Notes: a model not told the origin generated them from the sequence alone. A stretch of 64,000 nucleotides of DNA from Lathyrus oleraceus (GCF_024323335.1 NC_066581.1:298862536-298926535), one strand, 5' to 3'. Positions 22,101 to 35,488 are shown, counted from the first letter of the stretch. Made by a program: numbers and translations.

Positions 22101-25100
22101 TTGAAAGGTTTGGGCATTGGTGCTCCTGAGGGTCCTATATCTCTTGATGATTTTCGAAGCCTTCAAAAATCTAACTCGGTGTGTTGACTAGAAAGATTGC
22201 AGTATTAATTATTTTTAAATATGTTTTTCCTCTAATTATATCCAATTATCTCGAGTTTTTTCACAGGAATTGAGAAAGCAATTGGAGAGTCAGGTGGTTA
22301 TAATTGATACATTGCGTAGCGACAACCGCACAGCTGTAGAGCGTCATGAAAGTGTATGTAATCATTTGAATTTACAGGATCTGCACCCAACGTCACCTGA
22401 GTCTCTGCCAAAAAAAATTCAAACTTAATACTTCACATACAGCTTCATTTCATTTTTTGAACCCCCTTTCTTAAATACTAATTAATGGCATTCATGATAC
22501 CTTTACTCTCACAAGAAAGGGTACACGTGATGATTATTAACTATCTGTGCATTCTAAAAAATATATTTAATATTCATTTCATCTTAAGTACTCACAAATG
22601 TTATATGCAATGTTGTAACTAAGTTATGATCAAATATGTAGGAATTGAAATCTGCCAAAGAGTCTATCACAAAATGTTTCCATGATCAAATAGAAGGTTT
22701 ACAGCAAACAGTGGATCTCAAACAAAAGGAACTAGGAGATGTTAACAAAGCATTTGCCGAACAAAAACATGCTCTTGCAGACCTTAATGAAAGACTTAGT
22801 TCTTCTATGCAGTCATGTGCTGAATCAAATGAACTTATAAGTAGGTATGGTTTATATAATTATTATGGCGTAACTCCTCACCTTTTCAGTACTTGATATT
22901 GTTTTCTTTTATTAAATTTATTATTGATATAGGTAAAGTAGAGATAACTTGTCCCAAGCTTGAATAAAATGAGAGGGTTGTGTTAGGGAGTCGACAATCA
23001 ACGTAAAAGTTTGTCAAATCTCAATGACATGGATCAATTACGTAATAATGTGAATGTCAGGTCGTTGCCCGAAAGCAACGCGCTGGATGGCTCAAGTACA
23101 ATGTCAAAAGAGCAAGAGCCGCTGCATTGCCGCCGGATGGAGTGAAAAATAAGGAAGGGTTCTACATTTTCATGAACGAGTTTGAGTACACGAGTTAGTT
23201 CATGAGAATATAATTCGTTTTGGAGTTTGGAATATTGGTACACTTATTGGAAAGTCTATGGAAATAGTGGACGCCATGGTTAGGAGGAAGATCAATTTCA
23301 TGTGTTTATAGAAAACTAAGTGGAGGGGTGAAAAGGAGAAAGAATTAGACAACTCGAGTTTTAAGTTTTGGACAAAGTTAAACCAAGAAATGGGGTGAAA
23401 ATTATCGTAGACAAGGAGTGGAAGAAGAATATCGTGGATGTGAAAAGAATAGGAGATTGAATCATAACCTTGAAATTTGTAGTAATTTTGGGAGGATTTA
23501 AAAGATCTATTTTAGGATATACTTCAAGGAGAGAAGATTTTTCTAGGAGGGGATCTAAATGGACATGTAGGGAGCGTAGCAAGAGGTTTTTAGGGTATGC
23601 ATGGGGGTATGGTCTCAGGAAACTTGATATATGAACATAAAAATAAAAATATAAACATAATGATATATGATGTTATAAGCATAAACATAACATAAATATA
23701 AACATAAACATAAGAAATATAAACATAAACATAAATAGACTTATGAAGTTATGAACATAAATATAAACATAAACATATGAAGTTATGAACATAAGAAATA
23801 TATGAACATAAACAAAAACATAAATATAATAAACATAAGAAATATAAACATAAGTTAAAATACAAAAGATAGCATGATACAAAAAAACTTACAAAGTTAA
23901 AATATTTTTGAAAAATAGAGAAGAAGGATAGGAGAGAGAGTGCACCGGAGGAGAGACGACCGGAGAGAGAGGGCGCCGGAGAGAGAGACGACCGGAGAGA
24001 GGGTGCCGGAGAGAGAGACGACCGGAGAGAGGGTGCCGGAGAGAGAGACGACCGGAGAGAGGGTGCCGGAGAGAGAGACGACCGGAGGTGGAGCGCAGCA
24101 ACCGACCGGAGGTGAGGGGACTAAGAGATAGAAAAGTGTGAAGAAAGGAAGAGAGGAGGCTAGGGCAAAGTGAAGAAGAAGCTGCTGCTGCTGTACGTGA
24201 AAGAGAAAAACAGAACAAAAAGTCTTTAAAAGTTTTAAAAAGTAAGGGCAAAATAGTAATTTTGCAGAAAAAATTAAAAGAATGAGAGAAAGATAGTAGA
24301 AAGTTTCTATATGATGATCACTCTGCGCCCGGGAGCGGCCGCTTTTGGTAACTCTGCAACCAATACAACACAAATCTCAGATGAAAATTTTCACTCTCTT
24401 GGCACTAAGACAACTCTAGTGAAAATGAACTTTATGAGAGAAAGATAGTAGAAAGTTTCTATTCAAAAAACTAGTGTTTTTTGAAATGAGAAGCCTCCTT
24501 TCTATAGAAAAAAATCTGGCTCATAAAGGAAAGAATCCATGAGTCTTTTTAATGATTTAATTGATTAAAACTATGTACTAATCGATTAACCAAGTCAAAA
24601 TAGGAGAGTTTGAATTTGACGTCATTTAATCGATTGCCAGCCTCCTTAATTGATTAGGAGACATCACACTTTGATTTAATCGAATAGAAGGACCTCTTAA
24701 TCAAAGTTTTGAAATACTTTTTTTTTTTTGTGTGTGTATGTGCGCGTTGTTTTAGTACCTCAAGACTTGCTCTTGTTTCTTTTACAATAAATTGATCAAA
24801 ACTAGTAGAATGTTGAGCGCAGGATCAGACGAGCATTCACACTTTCACATCTTCAAGTTCACATCTTCAAGATCACCTCTTTACACCTTCAAGTTCCTTT
24901 GCATGATTTAAGCCTAAGAAAACCCACTTTGATGATAGAAGATGAATTCTTCTTTCTAGTTGATAAATTGACTCTTTCTTTCTCTTGAATGTTGCTTTTG
25001 ATCCTTTTGCCACTTTCTCGCACCTTTCTCCAACTTTCCCTTCCAAGTTCCTTAATCTTTTTGTTTTATTCCAACTTATGTTTGTTCCTCATGAATCATT

Positions 25101-28100
25101 GCATGCATCTTGAATCAATGTTGAAGGTGTGGGATGAAATCTTGCATGCAACGCAACTTGCACCCAAGTCCAACTCTCCCATTTTCTTTGCATTCCAACT
25201 GTGGAAGAAGGAAAAGAATGAAGAAGAATTCTGTTTTTCTCTCAATCCAAGCCTTATATACCTTTGGTGCTAAAAACCAAAATGCCCTTCATCATTCTGA
25301 ATTAAATTTCAATTATGCCCTCTTTCTTACTAGTTAATTTCCACTATGTCCCTTGTTCTTACTAGTTAATCTCCACTATTATCCCTAATTCCTCATATTT
25401 GAATCCAAGATTGATCGCCACATTCTCTATTATTCATATTACTTAAAGAATGAGGAATGTAGGGGTGTTACAGTTATGCTGATGTAGCAGAAACCTATTT
25501 AGCATGTTTGCAAATACAGTGCACACCTAACTGAGCTTGTACACCAAGCATTGACTGCTAGACTAGGACAATATCAATGATATAATAGTATATTCACACA
25601 GAGGGTAGCTCCTGTGGTAAGTTATTTGTGGGTAAAGTTGGGATTAGTTCACTCATCTTTGTATGTCAAAGTTGTGAAACACTTAAATTAGTTTTGTCAT
25701 TCTTTGTACTATATGATGATCATAGGAGGTTATACCTTTTTGGTTGAATGTTCTCATTTATTTCAGATGGATAATTCTAAAAGTAGTAATAATTATGTTT
25801 CAGACTATAGCAGTTAATTGTGTCTCTCTCCTGCTTGCAGTCAAAAGGTAAATATAGTTGAACTTAAAGAACAATTAGATGAAGAGCGGACTCAGAGAAA
25901 AGAAGAACGAGAAAAGGCTGCAGCTGATCTAAAAGCAGCTGTTCATAGAGCGCAGTCTGAGGCTCAAGAGGAAATAAAACGGCTCTCAGATGCTGCCTTA
26001 AGAAGAGAAAGTGAACTACAAGAAGCAATAAATAAGTTAAAGGTTTGAAAGTTCTAATGCTAAATTAGTAAGAATCTGTTTGCTTCCTGATAAGAGCTTA
26101 CAAGCTGTCTTTCTTATTATATCTCTTAGGAGTCAGAGAGAGAAACATGCTTGCTGGTTGAAACCTTGAGGTCCAAGCTGGTATGGTTCTGATTTTTCTC
26201 CTGTTAGCGTAAGGCAGGCCAAGAATTTTATGTGCTTCATACAGTAATTTTCCCCTTCATTCCTCTTTTGTTGTAGGAGGATACTAGGGAAAAGTTGGTT
26301 TTCTCTGATAACAGGGTTCGCCAGTTGGAAACCCAATTACATCAAGAGATGCAGACCACTGAAAATGGAATGAAGGTAATCTGACAATTTTGTATTGAAT
26401 ATCATGTTGCTTTATCATATTTTAGTTGGTATTTAACTGAAATTTAATACTATTTCTTGGAGCAGAGAATAGAAGAACTTGAACAAGAAACTAAAAGATT
26501 AAGAAAAGAGCTTGAGAGCGAAAAGGTAGTTATGAGAAGTTTATATTTCATTGAACACTAAAAATGCACTTTTATAGAAATTATGTCTTATTACACCCAG
26601 GTTTCTTGCTATGTTATTTCCTTGAGACAGCAGCAGAAGTTGTTGAAACAATTGTAATGATTTTAACTTACTGGTACTCATGATCCAAAGAATGAAGATT
26701 CTTATATTTATCATGTTGCATAGCTTTCTGATTGATTATTTTATTCTCTGTTTTCTATCTTATTCTTATATTTTATATATTTAAAACTTAGATGCTTATT
26801 GCTGTCGTTAGCAGGCAGCTCGTGAAGAAGCATGGGCTAAAGTTTCAGTTCTTGAGCTTGAAATAAATGCTACAATGCGAGATCTTGATTTTGAGAGGCG
26901 GAGGTTAAAAGGTGCTCGGGAAAGACTCATGCTTCGGTAAGGTTTGATTTGTTGTAAATTATAGTTATGGGATGGGATGTCTCTAATTGGAAGATATATA
27001 TAGGTGAATCAACATGATTACATTATTTTCCAATATAAGACTGCACTGACATGCCGACATAGAATACCAGAGAACACTGGGCCAGCTGCTCTAGTGCAGT
27101 TCCTTGGTTTTTGGCATTATGATACAAATAATTAAAACCTTCAATGTATACTAGGGTTTTGTTAACATTACTTTCATGCATCATTGCTTAGTTTTTAACT
27201 GCTCTAAAAAATTGAGACATAGAAACCTGTACAGCAACGATATGATTGTCTGATGCTTTAAAAATTCTAACTTAGATGAGATCTTTATAGTATTTGCTAC
27301 TAATAAACTCTTGTTGTATTTATAACATCTTTCCTTCTGTACTAATAATTGAGTGCAATGTTGTAGGGTGCTTTTATTATGGGGTGTGTTCAAAACTGAC
27401 TAATTTGAGGGCTATGACCATTGCCACACAAAAATCTGTGTAAACTAATTGTTGTTTCGATTAGGGTATACACTACTCAACAACACATTATTTGTAAATT
27501 GAAAATTAGGATCCTGATGTCCTTAAATAGGTTATGTCATTTGTGTTGATTTGATTCCATTTGTCTGTTTACAAGTTAATGTTGGATAGTGTGTTGCTGT
27601 GTTGTACTGTTTGTGTGTAAAAGGCTGTTTGGCAGTTTTGCTTTGTGAGCAACACATGCACCTTCCTCCAACTTCATGTTGATTGTAAATTCCTAGATTT
27701 TGCAGCTGAAGCTCAATGATTTATGCAGGGAAACACAGCTGCGTTCATTTTATTCCACTACCGAGGAGATACAATCATTGTTTGCTAAACAACAGGAACA
27801 ATTGAAGGCCATGCAGAGAACTCTAGAAGATGATGAAAATTATGATAATACTTCTGTAGATATGGACGGAGTCGAATGTGGAGCATCAGGAAGGGAAAAA
27901 GAAGGTGCCATATACCACAATAACAATGCTGCCAAAGCAGGATCTACTACTTCTGCTCAGAAGCTTAACAGAGATCAAATTGAAACATCAAGCAACGAAG
28001 CAAGTGTCACTGAGAAGCATGACTGTGATATAAGAAGTGAAGGATGCCAAAATACACAAGAGGCCTGCCAACATACACAAGAGGCAGAATTCACCAGTGC

Positions 28101-28872
28101 TGATCATGACCACAGTGTTAGAGGCGGCTTTGGTTCTCATGTTGATGGTGTTGGCACAACAGCTATAATGGAAGAAGATTGTGTAGGCACCGAACAAGTT
28201 CTGGAAATTGAAAGTCCATCAAATAATGGTGAACGGAATATTGATTTGAACGGTGCTCTAGAAGGGGACACTATGAAGATTGATGATGATATGGAAACAG
28301 AGAAGCATGATCAAATACCTTGTCGTGAAGTTTCACAACACTCGCAATCAAATAATCATGTAGATACTCAAAAGACTATTGAGGGTACAGAAGCTGGATG
28401 CCTCCTAATCAAAACCGAAGACCTTATAACTTCTGAAGTCCCTGGTAGCTGGGCTTGCACTCCCGCACCTTCTGCACATGGGGAAAATGATTCTTCAAGA
28501 AGCAGAGACAATAATGAAGGTTCAGGAGCATTGCTTGATTCAAATATTGTGGTGGCTGAGAGTCCAAACACTCCCTCTGATGCCAGAAAGAACGAGCGCC
28601 GAGCACTAAGTGAGATGATTGGCATTGTTGCTCCTGATTTGAAAGAGCAATTTGAAGTTGCTGCTTATGACTGTGGTCGAGAGGAAGAAGGCCACGGTGG
28701 TTCATCTGATTCGGATACTGAGAGCTGTAGTGACACCGGCGATGATGATAGAGTTAACACAAAGCGTGAATCAATATCCGATGAAGAAACTCAGGGTGCC
28801 GACCCTGTTGAGGAGGATGAAAAGCAGGATGATTCTATGGATGAGGATGATGAAGCCACTCAAGAAGATTGA
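19110..28872 (+). CDS. FHA-domain coiled-coil protein, 13 exons, 880 aa
   Basis: Exons inferred from GT-AG sites and frame: 19110-19322, 20178-20350, 20465-20568, 21482-21562, 22075-22178, 22267-22353, 22642-22844, 25841-26042, 26130-26180, 26277-26375, 26466-26525, 26815-26936, 27729-28872. The total is 2643 bp with no stop. The FHA domain spans about residues 72-175, with the binding signature G85-R86, S101-x-x-H104 and N131-G132. FHA domains bind phosphothreonine. Residues 190-540 are strongly charged and helical (coiled coil). The tail from about 545 is acidic, with many Ser/Asp/Glu and a final DEDDEATQED. This matches a plant SMAD/FHA coiled-coil family (Arabidopsis At2g45460, from memory), probably nuclear. 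The start is the first ATG, with a second two codons later. Intron 7 is 3 kb and holds mobile-element debris. Partners are unknown. Confidence 0.88.
22930..23625 (+). pseudogene. LINE endonuclease fragment in intron 7
   Basis: The plus strand reads, with stops, NIGTLIGKSMEIVDAMVRRK, INFMCL, and FFLGGDLNGHVGSVARGF. These are hallmarks of the LINE-type apurinic endonuclease (N-terminal WNIGTL; metal-binding GGDLNGHVG). Reverse transcriptase is absent and the frame is broken, so it is a truncated non-LTR retrotransposon copy in the sense orientation within the FHA gene. Confidence 0.75.
23633..23880. repeat. ATAAAC-rich simple repeat in intron 7
   Basis: About 250 bp built of imperfect AACATAAACATAAA and AAATATAAACATAA units. 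It lies directly downstream of the LINE fragment. Antisense open frames through it (rich in Y, V, I and F) are artefacts of the repeat. Confidence 0.85.
23955..24087. repeat. 30-bp minisatellite, about 4.5 copies
   Basis: The unit holds GGGTGCCGGA followed by GAGAGAGACG and ACCGGAGAGA. Copies are nearly identical. Because 30 is a multiple of three, all frames stay open through it, which explains the repetitive open frames on both strands. It is purine-rich on the plus strand and lies in intron 7. Confidence 0.93.
24282..24462. repeat. 29-bp direct repeats around a 123-bp segment
   Basis: ATGAGAGAAAGATAGTAGAA followed by AGTTTCTAT occurs at 24282-24310 and again at 24434-24462, identical over 29 bp. 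Between them is a 123-bp segment containing the GC-rich phrase GCGCCCGGGAGCGGCCGC. The structure fits a tandem duplication, or a short insertion with a long target duplication. Confidence 0.8.
24720..25472 (-). mobile_element. LTR-like fragment in intron 7
   Basis: On the minus strand it begins TGTAACACCCCTACATTCCT at 25472 and carries a promoter-like GGTATATAAGGCTTGG (about 25250-25270) followed by a CT-rich leader. This layout is typical of an LTR U3-R region. The far end is not defined, and no target duplication was found. Confidence 0.5.
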
Positions 28873-30699
28873 TTTTCTTGGTATGTAAGTTGTAGATACT
28901 AATCCCTCCTGTATTTTTACTGATCAATCTCACCCTTTGTAATTGTATTTTAAGGTAAGTTATTGTAATTAATTTTATTATTCATACGGGTTTCCCGGCC
29001 ATTTTTTTCATCAATTCATCAAATGCAAATAATGAGTGAATTGCTTGAGGTTGGATTTGAGCACTGAGAATCCAACAGTGTCGAGAGGGAGAAATGTGTC
29101 TATGTGATCATATTTTGTTCAATTTTAAGGGATTAATCATCATTACAGTTGTGTAATGATTCTCAGTTTATAGTAAAAATGATATTTTTTGCCTGTCGAT
29201 TTTATTTAAAAAATACAGTTAATGACATCTAAAATTGATAAACCCGAGTAACGATGTTACACTTTTATTCTAGTTGTTATATCCTTGATTTTTTTATAAA
29301 ACAAAAAATTAATTCATAAAATTAACAATCAAAATCACAATATAACTGATAATTGAATAAAAAATTTGAAAGGTATTAATATATGTAGTCAAATGACTAT
29401 TAAAGTGAGAGAACTAGAACTTGTTTTCTATCAAATTCTAGCAAAAAAGTTCAATAATGCCAATCATGTTATGAGACTCTATAAAATTAGTGAGAATAAG
29501 TTGACAAATATGTTAAGGGTATATAATAAATTATAACGAGATGGCAGGTACTGTTCCTTTGCAGTGCATGAGATGTAAGAATCTGATGCAAATTGATATA
29601 GGTATGATTGTACATGTTTAAAAATTCATGTAATGATTATGATGATGGTAATAGAAGACGAAGCAAAGTGATGATGATGAAGATGTGTACCAAATTTGAA
29701 TGGGCAGTGGATAATTGTGTGGCAGAGAGGAAAAATGATAGATTTGTTATTTGAATGTAAGGTAAGGTGAAATATTGGTGGTGATGTTGAAGTGGACCAC
29801 ATCTATAGAGTATGATTGTGAGAGGTGAATGAGCATTTAATTACTGCCTCTTTTTCTCATTTCACTTCATTATACTTGTTGCTTCATCCATATACATCTC
29901 CTTCCATCCCTATCTACTTTCTATATTTTATATGTTTTTAATTATATATATCATGCATTCATCAAAATACAAATAAGTGAGCTTTATATATCATTAAATA
30001 AAAATAACATGGTCTTCAAGAATGGAAGGTTGTATTATACCTTACTATTCATTAAGTCTCAAACTAAACGTTACATTTAGATTTTATAGGGTTTAAAATT
30101 TTATGTTAAATATCTATAAGAAATCATTGATTTGTAAGCTTGTTTGTCAACTTAATATTGGTAAGACTGTTTACTTAAGTGTATAAAATAAAGTTTGTTC
30201 GTGAACATAATTACATAATATCGCACAAACATCTAAATTAACTAAATTAATAGTTTGTTATTACCTATTGAATCCAAAGTTAGTGTTTTATTAATATTAT
30301 ATTTTCGGGTGCTATTTTTGATGGAACTCTTACTCAAGGAGTTTCAATCCCATACCTCTCGAGGTAGACTTTACTAAATCTCTAACTAGTGGTTTAATAA
30401 ACAGATAAGTAAATTATAACTTGAACGTATATATATGTGAGTGAAATGATTTCATCCTTAATCAATTTTTTCACGACGAAATGTCTAAGACCTATGTGCC
30501 TAGACTTTCTATTATACACTCTGGTATATGATCTAGCTAAAGTGACTTAACTATCACAATGTATCAACACCTTTGAAACATTGTCTTTAGTCAATGGAAC
30601 TTCCAACATAAGATCCATAAATTATTCAGGTTCTTGACTAGCGGAAGTAAGAGTCATAAACTCTAATTTTATGGTTGAGTGAGTGATACATGTTTGTTT
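28873..30699. other. 3' UTR of FHA gene and AT-rich intergenic DNA
   Basis: The first 100-150 bp after the stop codon are probably 3' UTR (T-rich with AATTTTATTATT at about 28970). The rest is AT-rich and has no recognised gene or repeat. Confidence 0.5.
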
Positions 30700-32130
30700 C
30701 TTGTTCTTCTAAGAATTCCTCTAGATAGTGTAAGTATCCATTAAATTGTAAATTTATGATCTCCAACACTCAATATCAAACTCTCATCAGTATATCCTTC
30801 TAGTATGACACGAAACCAACCATAATGGAGGCCAAGATTTTTGGTTTTTAAAATATAACCTAAAATCATTGTGATGGCCTTCCAATACTCACCATTTGGA
30901 TTTCTAGTAAACCTACTAAGTTGCAAATGCTATGTCAGATCTAGTACATTGCACCAAATACACTAGACATTCAATTGCACTTTCATATTCTAATTGAGTC
31001 ACAACTCTTCTATCCTTATTTTGAAGCTTGACACTATGATCAAATGGAGTATTCACTTCCTTGAAATATAATTGTTTGAACTTATCAAACATTTTTCTCA
31101 AAATGATGTGTTTGACTAAGTTCATAACCCTCATTATTTCTAGTTAATTTGATTCCCAAAATTATGTCAAATAGTCAAATATCTTTCATCTTGAATATGG
31201 AAGTTATAAACTATTTTTTTTTCTAAAATTACATTTATCTCGTTGCTAATGATTAACATGTCATCAACATAGAGACAAAGGAATATCACAATATTATCAC
31301 ACACCTTTGTCATAAAAATTAAGGACAAATCCATCTGAAAGTATGACAGAGTCAAATTTTTGATGCCATTGTTTCAGTGTTGTTTTAATCCATACAAGGA
31401 TTTGAAAGCTTGCACACCTTTTGTTCATTACTAGAAAGCACATAAACTTTTGGTTGCTCCATTTAAATCCCCTCATCGAGATCTTCATTTAGAAATGACA
31501 TTTTAACATCCGTTTGATGAACTATAAGGTCATACAATGAAGCTAATGCAAATAATACTCTAATTGTCATTGTCCTTTCTATTGGTGCATATGTGTCGAA
31601 ATAATCAACACATTTCTTTTGTCTAAAGCCCTTGGATACTAATATAGCCTTGTAGGTGTTTAGTGTAGATCACTATGTTAGTTCCTTCTAAACACCCACT
31701 TGTATTCAATGAGTCTTATCTCTTAGATAGATAGACAAGCTCCCAAGTGTAGTTTAATATTATTGAATCCATTTCGTCTTGGATATAATCCTTCCAAAAA
31801 AATGAGTCCCTTGAAGCTACTGCTTCCTTATAAGTCTTAGGATCATCTTTCACTTGATGAATAATAAGAATCTTATGAACACAATTCTCACTAGATAAAA
31901 ATAAATAAGTTGAGAATCAATTTTGTTAGATTCTAGATCATTAACCTTTTAGACTTTCTTGCTTATCCTAAGCTCAAGTTGTGTTTCAACAATCCGTGAA
32001 TAATTTTCAGGTTGTGTTTCAAAAATCTGTGGAGAACCTTCATCATGAGGTTTTTCATTTATGGAAATCTCAGATTCCTTATCCTTTATAATAAGGTTAT
32101 CAAATAGTTCCATTCCCTAGGATTCAATAA
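30700..32130 (-). pseudogene. Ty1/copia reverse-transcriptase remnant
   Basis: Minus-strand frames, broken by stops and shifts, contain the copia series in order: TMTIRVLFALASLY (31500-31590), FLCLYVDDMLIIS with the catalytic YVDD (31230-31290), and NTPFDHSVKLQNKD and YLVQCTRSDIAFAT (30920-31070). RNase H-like AITMILGYILKTKNLGLHYG lies at about 30820-30890. No LTRs or integrase were found nearby. Old debris. Confidence 0.8.
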
Positions 32131-32238
32131 TTACATTAGACTCCAAATTCAAAAATATATATGCTTTACCGTAAGATACTCACTTGCAATGTATCTTATT
32201 ATTAAACATCAATAATTATACTTTTAATTAATCTCTTC

Positions 32239-32242
<4 letters not shown>

Positions 32243-32291
<49 letters not shown>
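32243..32291. repeat. (AT)n microsatellite
   Basis: About 24 TA dinucleotides without interruption. Confidence 0.95.
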
Positions 32292-32294
<3 letters not shown>

Positions 32295-35200
32295 TTTATT
32301 TATTTAATATGAATTAATAATTCAAATAAAAAAGTTAGGGATATGACCTACATATATAATTTTGCAAAATACTTTATAGATAATTAAGTTCCTTAAACAT
32401 GTAGGCATATAGTATTTGATATTTAGATTGACGATATATCCTAAAATGATAATTACAATTAGACATGAATTAAGTAACATTCCCTTATTTATATTTTGGG
32501 TAGACATAATTATATATGCATGTAAAAACATAGAAAAATGCAAGTACAATTGAAGTATTATTTAAAGTAAAGAAATGTTTATGACCTTCCTTCAATGTAC
32601 CTAATCTTAAATGCCTCACATGTGACATGCACCCAAAGGAATCTTGTTTAAAATTAGATAAAACATAGGCAATAAAATGATGTTGAAAATAAAGATAGGA
32701 AGTTTGATATCATTGTTGACTACAAACATCTTCCATCCCTGATAGTGCAAAGTATAATTTGGAGGTAGTAATAGAAGAAATGAGTGAAGCCCTTAGGGTC
32801 CTTGTCCTCATCAAATACCTCAACTTTCTTTGTTCAAAAGAACATGATGAGGGATTCAAGAAAGAAAAAAACAATAATAATTCATCTTTGGTAAAAATCA
32901 AAGTTATAGAATTTCATGTAATATACACTATCATGAAAAAAGATAAAAATCAACATCAAGATAAATATATCAAGTTATATGGAAAATTGCTTTTATCTCT
33001 TTTCCCTTTGCATTTCATTTGTAGCTTTTTTTCTATTAAAAGAAAATGGGTCACTTTAATATAGAAATTAACCCCACACGTTTTGCTATAGTATGATACT
33101 TCGCTTTCCTAGCTCCATCCTCTCTCACACATTACTTCTACATATATGTCGCATTGTTGCTTTTTCTCCTAAATCTAGTAGGGAAATTATTGTCTATAGA
33201 ACCATCTATTTATTTTACCATCTTGGTTATTCACAAACTATATATAATCAAGCATATCGCTAGTTAAATTCTTATGTAAACTATACAAAATTAAAATAGA
33301 TTTTTCCCACTTGTGTTGCACAATTTTTCAATAGAACTCTAAATTAGTAATGTCGGTTTTTCATCATAGAAGGGCTTAAATGAAATAAGAAAAGAGGGTT
33401 ATCATGTGAAATGGGTGAGGTTCCACTAAAAATGATGATGATATATAAACAAAAACCCTCCAATGAATGTGAGAAGGGGGGGTATGGTGGTGATGATGAT
33501 ATAGAAGAAGATGAAGCCAAAATGGGATCATTTTCCAAATTAATGAGCATGGTTTTGGTACTCAATTACACAAAGAAAACAGACAAAATAAGGGACCTAA
33601 CCTCATTCACTTCTTCTTTCCCTCACGTGACTTCCACCTCATTACTACCTTCATACATTCAAATTTAATTACTTCAACTAATGACGTTAATTCAATGAAA
33701 AAGTGGGTCTTATGTTCTCTATAAAAATGTTAAAAAAACTATAAGCATCATTACAATGTTAACACCTAGTGTGAAGGAAACATTAACTTTTCAAACATTA
33801 ACTTTTTCTAGATTCTTAAGTGTTGCTAATTAAATGAAACAAATTATAACTTTTGACTGCTTTTCAAACAAAACCTTTTTTATAGCTTCTTAACTAGTAC
33901 TACTATTGCTAATTAAGTGAAATTAATAACAAATAATCACATTATAAAATTTAATGGTGAATATTTTAAACACACTAGATACAAAATAATATTTTGTTTC
34001 TATCTCACATTAATCAGAGCATAAAAAACCATGATAGAGAAACAACAAACTACTGCTACAATACAATTTAAATTAAGTTCAATATTTGAAGATTTAATAG
34101 AATAGAATAAAACAATAAATTCAGATATATATATTCTGAAAAAAGTGGGCATTAATAAACTAGAAATAACCATAAAGTGTCTGAATTTAAATGAACATGG
34201 AGTAAATAATGCATGTTACCCAATTTCATGCTTATTTTCTTTATTACCATAATTAGCACAACTAATTATAGATTATAACTCCATGACATGACTTTATAAA
34301 GTTTTCATAATCCATTTGATTGTAATTTCATGTCTATCTTCTCTTTTCAATATCCTAAATTCCATTATAAAGTCTTCAAACTCAATGGGAAACTTCTAAA
34401 GCATGGGTGGGGTAATTACTAGTTTGGTCCCATAATAATTGTTGCATTTTCAATTGAAAAATATATTATTTTTTTAATTTAGTTTCTGTAAAATAATTGT
34501 TTTGGTTTGGTTTTTACAAATATATAATTATTTTGCTTTTATTCTTCCTTCTTTTATTTTAGTCTTTATAGAATTAGTTAATATTAAAATTGAATTATGT
34601 AATAGGTAGAATATTTGATTTTATTCTATTTCTATATTGTTGGGATCAATTTCAATATTATACATATTAGACAAATCAAACGAATAGAATTACAAAAATT
34701 AAAACTAAAAATGATATCGGTATACATACTTAAGTTTTAATAATATGTGCATCACTCCAAAACTATTATTTGTATTTTTATTTATGATAATAAAATATAT
34801 CAATAATTAATAAAATCAATTTAATCAAATATCAAAGTTTTTAAATCTATTTAAATTGTAAAATTATTAATTATTGTTAGACTCTGAGACTGTTATTTTT
34901 AAAAATAAAATAATTATTTTATTTTTTAAATGTGCAGGTTAGTATCTTTAAAATATTTACTAATATTTAAATTAGAAAAAAATCATTGAATATTTATTTT
35001 ACAAGTAATTTATAAAAAATATTATGATTTACTATTAGATAACAAATATTCAAATAAATATTTATAAAGAAAAAAATGATAATTAAAATTTAAAACTCAA
35101 ATTATATTAAAAATATGTTCACCATTAAACCACTAAATTGTAATAATAAAGATTAATAATTTTATAAATAAATTTAGTTAACAAAAAAACACATTTAAAA

Positions 35201-35440
35201 ATCAATAAACTAACAAAAGACAAGCTCACTAAAGAATACCACTTTCAAAAATATTTTAATACATAGTATTTAATCACTATAGACAACATTTTCAAAGCAT
35301 TCAAAAACCATTATGAATTTCCTCTCTTATTTTTATGAATTTCTAAAGTTACTTAAAGCTTTTAGACTCAGAAACAATACAATAAAAAAAAGACTAAAAA
35401 AGAAAGAGAGACATTTTTTCTTCATCTCTTCTGCTTTTCC
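32292..35440. other. AT-rich intergenic DNA, distal promoter of ZPR gene
   Basis: No coding frame above background, no terminal repeats and no RNA gene recognised. Several short open frames here look accidental. This is the likely upstream regulatory space of the LITTLE ZIPPER gene. Confidence 0.5.
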
Positions 35441-35459
35441 TCATCTATTCCTGCCCTTT

Positions 35460-35488
35460 GTAATCATGACTCCTTATGCCATCATTAC
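35460..35488. promoter_or_regulatory. Two HD-ZIP III-like binding sites
   Basis: GTAATCATGAC (35460-35470) matches the HD-ZIP III consensus GTAATSATTAC at 10 of 11 positions. GCCATCATTAC (35478-35488) matches it on the minus strand at 9 of 11. They are 18 bp apart and about 200 bp upstream of the start codon. HD-ZIP III factors are known to activate LITTLE ZIPPER genes directly, so the placement fits. A CT-rich tract follows at 35495-35530. Confidence 0.55.

Noticed and set aside
24325..24350. Cloning-vector contamination suggested by adjacent SmaI and NotI sites
   Set aside because: Flanking sequence is ordinary AT-rich plant intron, no vector backbone follows, and a NotI site also occurs in the Ogre-like LTR.
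23889..24373. Antisense proteins with GRLSLRHPLS repeats
   Set aside because: Fully explained by the 30-bp minisatellite, which keeps every frame open.
28368..28705. Antisense frames over the last FHA exon
   Set aside because: They lie opposite a well-supported coding exon with FHA-gene codon periodicity and have no protein likeness.
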